Part shown: in pieces, positions 7,966 through 18,190 of the stretch
Layout: every line of letters starts with the position of its first letter
Position numbering within the stretch: position 1 is the stretch's first letter
From: Collinsella aerofaciens
GTDB taxonomy: Bacteria; Actinomycetota; Coriobacteriia; Coriobacteriales; Coriobacteriaceae
Direction of reading: 5' to 3'
DNA: 64,000 nt
NCBI RefSeq assembly: GCF_015558785.1
Contig: NZ_JADMOP010000002.1
Span: 106,161 to 170,160, forward strand
Program-made: the position numbers and the translations under genes
The notes under the pieces: generated by a model
What the model was told of the DNA's origin: nothing
What the model saw: only the letters and a program-made list of their open reading frames with translations
Databases searched by the model: none

Positions 7966-10331
7966 TAGCGCTCGCCTCCTTCCATGACGGCTGCAATTTC
8001 TTCTTGGGTAAGCCCCAGCTCCTCGGCGGAAAGCTGTGACTGTGCGATCTCCAGGTACGCCGGGCAGCTGCGCAGCAGCTCCTCGTGCGTGCCGGTGCCC
8101 ACTACGTGGCCGTCGTCGAGCACGATGATCTGGTCGGCGTGCATGATGGTCGCGATGCGCTGGGCCACGACCACGAGCGCGGCGTCGGTGACGTTTTTGG
8201 CCAGCTCTTCGCGCAGGCGCGCGTCGGTCTTGTAGTCGAGGGCGCTAAACGAATCATCGAACACCACGACCTCGGGCTTTTTGGCCAACGCGCGGGCGAT
8301 GGCCAGACGCTGGCGCTGACCGCCCGAAACATTGGAGCCGCCCTGGCTGATGGGGGAGTCGTAGCCGCCCTCGCGCTCGGCGATAAAGTCCTCCGCCTGG
8401 GCGACGCGTGCTGCCTGGCGCATATCCTCGTCACTCACCATGTCGCCGGCAAACTTGAGGTTGCTCTCGACGGTACCCGAGAACAGACGACCCTGCTGCG
8501 GAATATAACCGATGCGGCGGCGCAGCTCGGAAAGGGTCATGTCGCGCACGTCAATGCCGTCGAGCGAAATGCTGCCGCCCGTGACGTCGTACAGGCGCGG
8601 AATCAACTGCACGAGCGTGGACTTGCCCGAGCCCGTGGAGCCAATGATGCCGAGCATCTGACCGGCATGCGTGGTGAAGTTCACGCCGCTGATGACATCG
8701 GCGCGGGCATCGGGATACTGGAAGCTCACGTCGCGGAAGGTGAGCTCACCGCGCGGCGCGCTGGCCGCGGGCAGTTTGGGCGAGACAGGGTCGTTGATGC
8801 TCGTGGGGCAAGTGATGACCTCTTCCACACGCTCGGCTGCGACCTCGGCGCGGGGCAGGATAACCGAAACCATGGTGAGGATCATAAACGCCATGACGAT
8901 CTGCATGGTATAGGAGATAAACGCCATCATGTTGCCGACCTGCATCACGCCGTCGGACACGCCCTGCGCGCCAAACCAGACGATAAGCACGGTGATGCAG
9001 TTCATGACGAGCATCATGAGCGGCATCATGAAGCTCATGGCGCGGTTGGTGTAGAGCTGCGTGGTCATCAGGTCGAGCGAAGCCTTGTCAAAACGCTCGA
9101 GCTCATGCTCCTCACGGTTGAACGAGCGGATGGGCATAAGGCCGTCGAGCAGCTCGCGGGCGGTAAGGTTCACGCGGTCCACAAAGCTCTGCATCTTTTT
9201 GAACTTGGGCATGGTGAGGCCCATAAGCACGCCGACGACGGCCGAGACCGCGATGATGGCCACGGCGATGGTCCACTCTAGGCCGGTATGGTTGGCCAGG
9301 ACGCGCATGACGGCGACGATGCCCATGACGGGGGCCATCAGACACATGCGGATAAACAGGGTTGCGGCCATCTGGATCTGCTGAATGTCGTTGGTGCAGC
9401 GGGTGATGAGCGAGGCCTGGCTAAACTTGCCCACCTCGGCCGGCGAGAAGTGCATAACCTTGTTGAAGGTCTCGCGGCGCAGGTCGCGGGCGATGGAGCA
9501 GGCGGTGCGCGAAGCCACGGCACCGGTCAGGATGGTGGCGACCAGCGAGATTAGGCACAGACCAAACATCGTGGTCGCCATGCGGCCCAGGTAGGCGTTC
9601 TGCACGTCGGCGGGGTCGATGCCCTGCGCCTTGTACTCGTCTTGCACATAGCTCACGGCGCGTTGAGTCACGATGGAGCCCGACATGGAGCCCATTTTGT
9701 CCGCCATATCGTTGGCGCCCTCGACGAGCTTGCCCTGGTCGATTAGGCCGCCTTCAACGCCTAGACGCAGGCTCTTCATGGTGATCTTGCCGCCGTCGGC
9801 ATCAATCTGCTTTTGCATGTTCTGCGCCGCTGCGGCCTTCTGCTGCATCTCGGCGAGTTGCTCGGGCGTCATCGCCGCCATCTGCTCGGGCGTGGGTATG
9901 GCCTGGGCGCCGCTGTTGTCTTTCTCACCGGACGTGCCCATCATGTCACCCATGGAGTTGGCGTCAATACCCTGGTTGAGCGAAAGGACGACGGTCTCGG
10001 GCAGACTCATGATATCGGCGAGCTTGCTGCCGTCGGCGCGCTCATCCTCGGTTCCCTTGTACGTGCGAATCCCGTTTTTGTCTGCCTTGCCAAACGCAGC
10101 TTCTACCGTCTTGGCGTCCTCGGCGCTCATAAAGAGTTCGAGGTCGTCGAGCGATTCGGCGCGGATGGTGTCGGGTACGGGCGACGCGATGCCGCCTTGC
10201 TGTACACCCACGTCGACGATGTCGCTCATATAGGTAGGCAGCGCCAGATCGGCGTTGCAGCTGATTACGATAAGTACGATAGCTGCGAACAGTGCCAGGA
10301 TATGTTTTTTAAAGAGCTTGAGAATCCTCAC
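7965..10331 (-). CDS. ABC exporter half-transporter (TMD-NBD), first subunit, with large extracellular insert
   Basis: The 788-residue protein is about 170-200 residues longer than a usual half-exporter. The extra length sits between the first and second membrane helices (about residues 40-245): a hydrophilic insert with a Met/Gln/Ala-rich, coiled-coil-like stretch (EQMAAMTPEQLAEMQQKAAA), predicted outside the cell. The NBD has Walker A GSTGSGKST, signature VSGGQRQ and Walker B VVVFDDS, where the usual catalytic Glu is Asp. That is expected for the degenerate site of a heterodimeric exporter. It overlaps the MarR gene by four bases and the second subunit by one. Confidence 0.9.
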   Translation of the reverse strand: MRILKLFKKHILALFAAIVLIVISCNADLALPTYMSDIVDVGVQQGGIASPVPDTIRAESLDDLELFMSAEDAKTVEAAFGKADKNGIRTYKGTEDERADGSKLADIMSLPETVVLSLNQGIDANSMGDMMGTSGEKDNSGAQAIPTPEQMAAMTPEQLAEMQQKAAAAQNMQKQIDADGGKITMKSLRLGVEGGLIDQGKLVEGANDMADKMGSMSGSIVTQRAVSYVQDEYKAQGIDPADVQNAYLGRMATTMFGLCLISLVATILTGAVASRTACSIARDLRRETFNKVMHFSPAEVGKFSQASLITRCTNDIQQIQMAATLFIRMCLMAPVMGIVAVMRVLANHTGLEWTIAVAIIAVSAVVGVLMGLTMPKFKKMQSFVDRVNLTARELLDGLMPIRSFNREEHELERFDKASLDLMTTQLYTNRAMSFMMPLMMLVMNCITVLIVWFGAQGVSDGVMQVGNMMAFISYTMQIVMAFMILTMVSVILPRAEVAAERVEEVITCPTSINDPVSPKLPAASAPRGELTFRDVSFQYPDARADVISGVNFTTHAGQMLGIIGSTGSGKSTLVQLIPRLYDVTGGSISLDGIDVRDMTLSELRRRIGYIPQQGRLFSGTVESNLKFAGDMVSDEDMRQAARVAQAEDFIAEREGGYDSPISQGGSNVSGGQRQRLAIARALAKKPEVVVFDDSFSALDYKTDARLREELAKNVTDAALVVVAQRIATIMHADQIIVLDDGHVVGTGTHEELLRSCPAYLEIAQSQLSAEELGLTQEEIAAVMEGGER

Positions 10332-10777
10332 TCGGCATCTCTCCTTTCTTGATTGCGGTCGATAATTTCGTTGGCACGTCTAAGAAGGCGCACCATCTCT
10401 TGGGTATCTGTTTCGCCAAGCTGCTCGAGGAAGGCCGCGGTGCGGTCCTCGAATTCCCGACGTTTGATTTCGATAACCTGGAATCCTTTGTCGGTCACCG
10501 TGACGTGTACGCGACGACGGTCGGTCTTTGAGTGCTCGCGCTCGACCCAGCCCTTGGCCTCGAGGGCGCGCAGGATATTGGCGATACGGGCGCTCGAGAC
10601 CCAGGCACGATCGGCGAGTTCGCTCGGCGTGAGCGAGCCGCCGGCGCGCATGAGGGCGCGCATGACGGCCATCTCGCCACCCAGAGCCTGGTCGGCAAAG
10701 CGCGAAACGCGCTGGTGCATGCTGCCAAACTCGGTAAGGAGCTGACGCCCAAGCTCATGGAAATCGGTATCTTCCAC
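10328..10777 (-). CDS. MarR-family transcriptional regulator
   Basis: The 149-residue protein has the winged helix-turn-helix of MarR (LTPSELADRAWVSSARIANILRALEAKGWVERE, here residues about 51-83) followed by the wing TDRRRVHVTVTDKG. It is first gene of the operon with the two ABC exporter subunits (ATGA overlap), the classic arrangement of a ligand-released repressor of an efflux pump. The start is GTG at 10777, preceded by AGGGG. An inverted repeat CACCGAAAA/TTTTCGGTG runs into the GTG codon and is the probable operator. Confidence 0.9.
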   Translation of the reverse strand: MEDTDFHELGRQLLTEFGSMHQRVSRFADQALGGEMAVMRALMRAGGSLTPSELADRAWVSSARIANILRALEAKGWVEREHSKTDRRRVHVTVTDKGFQVIEIKRREFEDRTAAFLEQLGETDTQEMVRLLRRANEIIDRNQERRDAE

Positions 10778-10812
10778 CGAAAACCCCTAACACTAGAAAC
10801 TATTTTCGGTGA
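10775..10812. promoter_or_regulatory. Probable operator of the MarR/ABC exporter operon
   Basis: Inverted repeat CACCGAAAA (10775-10783) and TTTTCGGTG (10803-10811), separated by 19 bases that contain the ribosome binding site. One arm covers the GTG start codon. Position immediately upstream of a MarR gene suggests autorepression; binding not shown. Confidence 0.5.
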
Positions 10813-11326
10813 AAGATGATACCCCTGCACGCGCGCCCTATACGGAAGATTTTTGGGACATGCCTAGAAAACTACCTTTAGGCGACCTCCGTACACCGTC
10901 GGTGCCAGCAAAGTTAGGGGCAGATCGTTAGGCATGTCCTAAAGCCTACTCAGAGGTACTTTACCCTGCTAAAGCTGGCATAACAGCTAGAGTGAACGTC
11001 GTACAAAGGCAAGGAAAAAACTAAACAAATCGGTGAACGGTAGTTGTTCGCGCTCGCATTTCCTGCGGATTTGTAAAAAACGCCCTTATGATATAAAAAA
11101 AGAAACATATAACAGCCCAGATGGAGAGGGTCGCTATGTTATCCTTCTCAAACGGGTGAAATCTTGGGTTTTGGGTTGTAGTTCCAAGGTGGACAAACGT
11201 TTTTCCTGCACCAACGTGTGGTGAAGAACGGAAGAAGCCGGTAGTGCAAGCCGAACATTCAAGAATTCAATAAGCAGCGGTGTGAGAGAGCGCCGCATTA
11301 CACGTAACTAGGAGCGTGGTTACACA
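10813..11326. other. Long leader/intergenic region upstream of pflB
   Basis: More than 500 bases without a convincing gene. It holds an interrupted palindrome GACATGCCTA (about 10858) / TAGGCATGTC (about 10931) and a possible promoter TTGTAA (11071) - 15 bases - TATAAA (11092). The stretch 11030-11110 is clearly AT-richer than the surroundings. A long untranslated leader for the pyruvate formate-lyase gene is plausible. Confidence 0.4.
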
Positions 11327-13378
<2,052 letters not shown>

Positions 13379-13379
13379 C

Positions 13380-13441
13380 TATTGTTAGTGCTATACTAAC
13401 AATAACGATTACTGATTAGTGCGCCGGTTTCGGCCGGCGCC
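13380..13441 (+). other. Two consecutive hairpins between pflB and the glycyl-radical gene
   Basis: ATTGTTAGT-GCTAT-ACTAACAAT is followed by GCGCCGG-TTTCGG-CCGGCGC. No T tract follows the second one. Position between two genes whose products must act together suggests partial termination or differential mRNA stability that sets their ratio (inference). Confidence 0.65.
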
Positions 13442-13463
13442 TATCGATCGAAGGAGACACATT

Positions 13464-13715
13464 ATGAAGGTTTCTGAAGTTTCTGAGACTCAGGCCGATA
13501 ACCTGGTCCACATGCTCGACGCTTACGCCGAGAAGGGTGGCCACCACCTGAACATCAACGTCTTCAACCGTGAGACGTTGCTCGACGCTCAGGCTCACCC
13601 CGAGAAGTATCCGCAGCTGACCATTCGCGTTTCCGGCTATGCCGTGAACTTCCACACGCTCACCAAGGAGCAGCAGGACGAGGTCATTGCGCGTACCTTC
13701 CACAACAAGTTCTAA
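13464..13715 (+). CDS. Stand-alone glycyl-radical domain of pyruvate formate-lyase (GrcA/YfiD-like)
   Basis: The 83-residue protein aligns from about residue 12 to its end with the last 60-70 residues of pyruvate formate-lyase: [33 protein letters not shown] and the end ARTFHNKF. Gly58 in RVSGYA is the predicted radical carrier, activated by the PflA encoded at 20938. E. coli YfiD is a comparable spare part but longer (127 residues), and it backs up a complete enzyme; here the neighbouring catalytic chain has no such domain, so this is probably an obligatory subunit. ATG 13464 follows GAAGGAGACACATT. Confidence 0.93.
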   Translation: MKVSEVSETQADNLVHMLDAYAEKGGHHLNINVFNRETLLDAQAHPEKYPQLTIRVSGYAVNFHTLTKEQQDEVIARTFHNKF

Positions 13716-13737
13716 AGGGATTTAACTCCCGCAGGAT

Positions 13738-13866
13738 CGCCGGGCCGCTTTGGGTTACTTTCCAAAACGTCCTCGGACATGCAAAGGGCTCCGCTGCGCG
13801 CTTCGCGCGGCGGAGCCCTTTGCGTCCTGCGGATTGTTTTGGAAAGTAACCCAAAGCGGCCCGGCG
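13738..13866 (+). repeat. Nested palindrome family A, copy 1
   Basis: Perfect 31-bp arms (13738-13768, 13836-13866). Just inside are conserved GTCCTCGGACATG on the left and CGTCCTGCGGATT on the right, then a second, GC-rich palindrome (13782-13822, CAAAGGGCTCCG...CGGAGCCCTTTG). Lies directly after the glycyl-radical gene in sense orientation. No gene is seen elsewhere in 13716-14015. Confidence 0.9.
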
Positions 13867-13980
13867 GGGGTCCTGTGTAGTCACCCTTTGGGCGGAACTC
13901 TCCTAATTATTTGGATGAGTCGTTTACTTACTTGTACTGTTACCGTCTTCCCGCCGTTGTTGGGGTATGCTTTGTTCGTA

Positions 13981-13995
13981 TGTAAACGTATGACA
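13981..13995. promoter_or_regulatory. LacI-type operator-like site upstream of the sucrose regulator
   Basis: TGTAAACGTATGACA resembles the two operator copies before the fructosidase gene (TGAAAACGTTTGACA, read on the other strand). It suggests autoregulation; one half-site is degenerate. Confidence 0.4.
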
Positions 13996-14015
13996 TGTTG
14001 ATGGGGGAGGGTGCT

Positions 14016-15026
14016 ATGGCTCGCGAGAGTGCTCGTTCTAAGGATACGGCTAAGCCTGGCATCAAGGAAGTTGCAGCGGTGGCGGGGGTTTCGCCTACTA
14101 CGGTATCTCGCGTGCTTAATAATCGCGGCTATATTAGCCAAGAGACCCGCGATAAGGTCCATGCCGCGATGGAGCGCATCAACTATACGCCCAACGATAT
14201 CGCCCGTGCCATGCTCAACGGTCGCCTGAATCTTATCGGTATGATCGTTCCCTTTGTGAGCAGCCCGTTCCATGCTCAGGTTGTGCAGGCGGTCGAGCGC
14301 ACGTTAGCGGAAAACGGCTTTAAGATGTTGCTGTGCAACAGCGCCAATCGACCCGATCTTGAGCGTTCCTATATTGACATGCTCCGCCGCAATATGGTCG
14401 ACGGCGTCATCGTCAACTCCCTCAATATCGGTGCCGAGGCATATGCCGAGATGGGCTTGAGCCTGGTTGGCATCGACTGCGATCTTGGCGAGGGCTCTGT
14501 CCAGATTGCAAGTGACAGCTATGGCATTGGCGAGCTCGCCACGCGCCGTCTGATTGATGACGGCTGCAGGCGTATCCTGTGCCTGCGCAGCAATAGCCGC
14601 ATGCGCATGCCTGCCAATAAGCGTACCGATGCCTACCTCGATGTTGTTGAGCAGGCCGGTTTGTCCGCGCTTGTCCGTGAGGTTGAGTTCGTTAAGCCCG
14701 ACGACGAAAAGGGCGCGGTCGTTGCGAAGATCCTCGATGAGAACCCCGATATTGACGGCATCTTTGCGGGAGACGATACGATGGCGGCCATCTGTCTCAA
14801 CGTGATGAAGCAGCGTGGCTTGAGCGCTCCAGACGATATTAAGGTCGTGGGCGCGGATGGTGCCCGCCGAACTATGACGTTTATGCCTGACTTAACAACC
14901 GTACGTCAAGATATCGATCGCATCGGAGAGCTCGCGGCGCAATCCATCATCGCTCTTATTAACGGCGATAATCCCGAATCGAATATCAAGCTCCCCGTTG
15001 AACTCATTGAGGGCAAAACCGCGTAG
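14016..15026 (+). CDS. scrR: LacI-family transcriptional regulator, probable sucrose-operon repressor
   Basis: The 336-residue protein has the LacI helix-turn-helix (KEVAAVAGVSPTTVSRVLNN, about residues 14-33), hinge (NDIARAMLNGRLNLIGMIVP) and a periplasmic-binding-protein-like effector domain. It is encoded next to a GH32 hydrolase, a sucrose-type PTS and a sucrose-6-phosphate hydrolase, so sucrose 6-phosphate or a fructose phosphate is the likely inducer. LacI-type palindromes with the central CG lie in front of the next gene. ATG 14016 is preferred over an in-frame ATG at 13995 because GGGGGAGG sits at the right distance. Confidence 0.85.
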   Translation: MARESARSKDTAKPGIKEVAAVAGVSPTTVSRVLNNRGYISQETRDKVHAAMERINYTPNDIARAMLNGRLNLIGMIVPFVSSPFHAQVVQAVERTLAENGFKMLLCNSANRPDLERSYIDMLRRNMVDGVIVNSLNIGAEAYAEMGLSLVGIDCDLGEGSVQIASDSYGIGELATRRLIDDGCRRILCLRSNSRMRMPANKRTDAYLDVVEQAGLSALVREVEFVKPDDEKGAVVAKILDENPDIDGIFAGDDTMAAICLNVMKQRGLSAPDDIKVVGADGARRTMTFMPDLTTVRQDIDRIGELAAQSIIALINGDNPESNIKLPVELIEGKTA

Positions 15027-15082
15027 TTCATCCCGTGCCAAAAGAATTCCTCAAACGCCTCTGATGACCGTTCGCCGGCATA

Positions 15083-15096
15083 TGTCAACCGTTTAC
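15083..15096. promoter_or_regulatory. LacI-type operator site O1
   Basis: TGTCAACCGTTTAC, a LacI-family palindrome with central CG, in the gap between the regulator and the first GH32 gene. Confidence 0.5.
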
Positions 15097-15129
15097 CGAC
15101 GACTGGAACTGCGAAAAGACGTATTGGTG

Positions 15130-15167
15130 TGAAAACGTTTGACACATGAAAACGATTGACATATCTT
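15130..15167 (+). promoter_or_regulatory. Promoter with two overlapping operators for the sucrose operon
   Basis: TGAAAACGTTTGACA (15130-15144) and TGAAAACGATTGACA (15147-15161) are near-identical operator-like copies 17 bases apart, centre to centre. TTGACA at 15139-15144 and TATCTT at 15162-15167, spaced 17, form a reasonable promoter whose -35 lies in the first operator and whose spacer holds the second. Repression by the adjacent LacI-type protein is inferred. Confidence 0.65.
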
Positions 15168-15209
15168 GCCATTGTACCGAGTTAGTATGTCGTGGAAAGG
15201 AAGTCTCGG

Positions 15210-16592
15210 ATGCACAAGGTGTATTACCAGCCTGAGGGAATTTGGGTAGGCGACATCATGCCGTACGGCGAGGACGGCACGTTCTATCTCTATCATCAGC
15301 GTGACACGCGTAACCCCGAACCTTTCGGAGAGCCGTTTGGCTGGGCACTCGCTACGACCAAGGATTTCGTCAACTACAAGGACTTTGGCGAGAGCCTTGA
15401 GCGCGGCGGCGACGAGGAAGTCGACCAGTACATTTATGCCGGCACGGTGTTTAAGGTGGGCGACAAGTACCATGCGCTCTACACTGGTTGCAATCGCGAT
15501 AAGGTCCGCGCACGTTTGATGAAGCAGGTTCTTCTTCACGCAACGAGCGACGACGCCGTCAAGTGGGAGAAGAACATCGCCGAGACGCTGCTTCCGCCCC
15601 AGGAGGGTTACGATGACCGCAACTGGCGCGATCCCTTTGTGCTTTGGGATGAGGAGAACGAAGAGTACATGCTCATCCTCGGCACGCGTGTGGGCGAGGA
15701 CAAGCGTCTGATGACCGGCCGCCTGGTCAAGTTCACCTCCAAGGATCTGACCAACTGGGAGTTCCAGGGCGACTGGTGGAACCCGGGCCTGTACACCATG
15801 TTTGAGATGCCTGATCTCTTTAAGATGGGCGACTGGTGGTACCTCGTCTTTTCCGAGTACAGCGACGGCAACAAGACCCGTTACCGCATGTCCAAGTCCA
15901 TCAACGGTCCTTGGATTACCCCCGCTGACGACTCCTTCGACGGCCGCGCGTACTACGCCGCTCGCACCGCATTCGATGGCGAGCGTCGCGTTCTCTTTGG
16001 TTGGGTTCCTACGCGTGACGAGGGCGGCGACCCCAGCTCTTACCTATGGGGTGGCACCTTTATGCCCCTCGAGATCGTTCAGCGTGCCGACGGAACGCTC
16101 GGCACCAAGCTCCCCGACAGCATGCTTGGCGCCTTTGGCGAGGCTAAGGCAGTCGAGACCTTTGAGCTTTCCTGCGAGTCGGGCAAGGTCGAGCAGGTGC
16201 TCGCCGCGGATGCCGGCTCCACCTACTTGCTCGATGCCGACATTGAGCTCGGCGGTAACGCTGCCGGCTTCTCGGTCAAGTTCGCCGAGGACGCCGAGAC
16301 CGGTCTTGCCTATGAGTTCCGCGCCAACCTGCGCGAGGGCAAGCTCGAGTTCACGCCGGCTCCCCAGTACCCGTGGTTCCAGGTCAACAACATGGGCCTC
16401 GAGCGTCCGTTGTTCTTTAAGGGCGAGGGCACTCACCATGTGCGTCTGGTCGTCGACGACGACATCGCGACCATCTTTGTCGATGATGTTGCGCTCAACG
16501 CTCGCTTCTGCAACAAGCAGGGCCAGGGTGTGGCGCTTACCGTCACCGACGGTGCGCTCAAGTGCGCAAACGCAACGATCGCGTCTCTGTAG
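15210..16592 (+). CDS. Glycoside hydrolase family 32-like protein (fructosidase type)
   Basis: A 460-residue, cytoplasmic-looking protein. It has the five-bladed GH32/43/62/68-type signatures: VGDIMPYGEDGTFYLYHQ near the start (Asp in GD is the likely nucleophile, in place of the usual WMNDPNG), NWRDPFVLWD (RDP stabilising Asp), and EMPDLF in place of ECPD, whose Glu would be the acid/base. The C-terminal 130 residues look like the beta-sandwich of GH32. It is the first gene of the sucrose operon, but clearly divergent from the standard sucrose-6-phosphate hydrolase at 18191, so its substrate may be another fructoside or a fructan-derived phosphate. ATG 15210 follows GGAAAGGAAGTCTCGG. Confidence 0.75.
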   Translation: MHKVYYQPEGIWVGDIMPYGEDGTFYLYHQRDTRNPEPFGEPFGWALATTKDFVNYKDFGESLERGGDEEVDQYIYAGTVFKVGDKYHALYTGCNRDKVRARLMKQVLLHATSDDAVKWEKNIAETLLPPQEGYDDRNWRDPFVLWDEENEEYMLILGTRVGEDKRLMTGRLVKFTSKDLTNWEFQGDWWNPGLYTMFEMPDLFKMGDWWYLVFSEYSDGNKTRYRMSKSINGPWITPADDSFDGRAYYAARTAFDGERRVLFGWVPTRDEGGDPSSYLWGGTFMPLEIVQRADGTLGTKLPDSMLGAFGEAKAVETFELSCESGKVEQVLAADAGSTYLLDADIELGGNAAGFSVKFAEDAETGLAYEFRANLREGKLEFTPAPQYPWFQVNNMGLERPLFFKGEGTHHVRLVVDDDIATIFVDDVALNARFCNKQGQGVALTVTDGALKCANATIASL

Positions 16593-16637
16593 CGGCAACG
16601 AACCGTTTTATGATTTAGAAAAGGAATGGAGAGGAAC

Positions 16638-18089
16638 ATGGACTACAAGGCAGTGTCCCAGCAAGTCGTCGACAACGTCGGCGGACTGGAGAACATCGAG
16701 GGCGCCACGCATTGCGTGACCCGTCTGCGTCTGGTGCTCAAGGATACGAGCAAATACAACAAGGCCGAGCTCGAGAACATCGATGGCGTCAAGGGCGTGC
16801 TGTACAACAGCGGCCAGCTCATGATCATCTTCGGTACCGGTACCGTCAACAAGGTTTACGATGAGTTTATGGCTCTGACGGGCGTTAAGGAGATCAGTGC
16901 TTCCGAGGTCAAGGGCGCTGAGGCGGACAAGAAGGGCAAGTTCTTCTCGGTCCTCAAGGTATTCTCGGACATCTTTATCCCCATCATTCCCGCCTTCGTC
17001 GGCGCTGCAATCATCATCGGCCTTAAGTCACTGATCGTTGCCAACGGCCTCTTTGGCATGGAAGGCAGCCTCGCCGATCACAGCGAGTTCCTCAAGAACC
17101 TCGCAAGCTTCTTTGCCATTATCGCCACCACGTTCGACTACCTGCCTGTCCTGGTTATGTACAGCGCGGTCAAGCGTTTTGGCGGTAACCCGATCCTGGG
17201 CATCCTCGTCGGTATCGTCATGGTTCACCCGAGCCTTATGAACCGCAACACGTTCGTTATGGACCCGACGGGTGCTGAGTACTGGAACTTCGGTCCGCTA
17301 TCCATTCCCATGGTTGCTTTCCAGGGCGGCGTATTCCCTGCAATCCTGACTGCCTGGTTTATGGCCAAGGTCGAAAAGATTGCCCAGAAGTACATCCCCG
17401 AGGTCGTTTCGTTCGTCTTTGTCCCGACCGTTACCCTGATTCTTGCTAACGTCGCCCTGTTCACCGTGTTCGGCCCGCTCGGCAACCTGATCGGTGACGT
17501 CCTCGCCGGCGTAATCGATATCCTGTACAACAGGATGGGCGTCTTTGGTGCCTTTGTCTTCGCCGCGTTCCTGCAGCCGCTCGTCGTTACCGGTACGCAT
17601 CAGTTCATCCAGGGTATCGAGGCAAACCTTGTTGCCACGACCGGCTTCAACTACATCCAGGCCATCTGGTCGGTTTCCATCATCGCCCAGGGCGGCGGCG
17701 CCATCGGCATGTATCTCATCCACAAGAAGCACTCCAAAGAGCGCAACATCTGCATGTCGTCCTTTATCCCGACGCTGGTCGGTATCTCCGAGCCCGCAAT
17801 CTTTGCTGCAAACATGCGCTACTCGATCATCCCGTTCGTCTGCGCTTGCATCGGTGCAGGCTGCGGCGGTGCCTTCGTGAAGCTCTTTGAGGTGCGCGCT
17901 ATCGGTCAGGGTCTGACCGGTGTGCTTGGCCTGCTCATCGTTACGCCCGAGACGCTCGTGTGGTATGTGGCCGGCAATCTCATCGCCTTTATCGTGCCGA
18001 TCGTCTTGATCTTTGCCTACAACAAGGCAAAGGGCGTGCCGACCACCGATGAAGAGGGCGCTGGCGCTGGCTTCGACGTTAGCTTCTAG
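16638..18089 (+). CDS. scrA: PTS sucrose-type transporter, EIIBC
   Basis: The 483-residue membrane protein imports and phosphorylates the sugar. The IIB domain (residues 1-80) has the phosphorylation Cys in GATHCVTRLRL; the IIC domain follows with about 10 helices and the glucose/sucrose-family signature around HPSLMNRN, GTHQFIQGIEANL and GISEPAIFAANMR. There is no IIA domain, so it must use a IIA-Glc protein from elsewhere. ATG 16638 has GGAGAGG at five bases; an in-frame ATG 12 bases earlier does not. It lies 45 bases after the GH32 gene and before scrB. Confidence 0.9.
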   Translation: MDYKAVSQQVVDNVGGLENIEGATHCVTRLRLVLKDTSKYNKAELENIDGVKGVLYNSGQLMIIFGTGTVNKVYDEFMALTGVKEISASEVKGAEADKKGKFFSVLKVFSDIFIPIIPAFVGAAIIIGLKSLIVANGLFGMEGSLADHSEFLKNLASFFAIIATTFDYLPVLVMYSAVKRFGGNPILGILVGIVMVHPSLMNRNTFVMDPTGAEYWNFGPLSIPMVAFQGGVFPAILTAWFMAKVEKIAQKYIPEVVSFVFVPTVTLILANVALFTVFGPLGNLIGDVLAGVIDILYNRMGVFGAFVFAAFLQPLVVTGTHQFIQGIEANLVATTGFNYIQAIWSVSIIAQGGGAIGMYLIHKKHSKERNICMSSFIPTLVGISEPAIFAANMRYSIIPFVCACIGAGCGGAFVKLFEVRAIGQGLTGVLGLLIVTPETLVWYVAGNLIAFIVPIVLIFAYNKAKGVPTTDEEGAGAGFDVSF

Positions 18090-18124
18090 TTGAGCCGTTC
18101 AGCGTAATCTGAGGATAAGTCCAT

Positions 18125-18166
18125 TTGAGGAAGGGCGTTCGACTCGTGTGAGTCGAGCGTCCTTCC
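18125..18166 (+). other. Strong hairpin between scrA and scrB
   Basis: GGAAGGGCGTTCGACTC-GTGT-GAGTCGAGCGTCCTTCC with no T tract. Probably a stabiliser or partial terminator inside the operon. Confidence 0.6.
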
Positions 18167-18190
18167 CCATAGACGAGAAAGTCAACGGCG

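Noticed and set aside
11033-11224. Short open frame of 63 residues upstream of pflB
   Set aside because: No ribosome binding site, AT-rich promoter-like DNA, and an unlikely composition; treated as untranslated leader.
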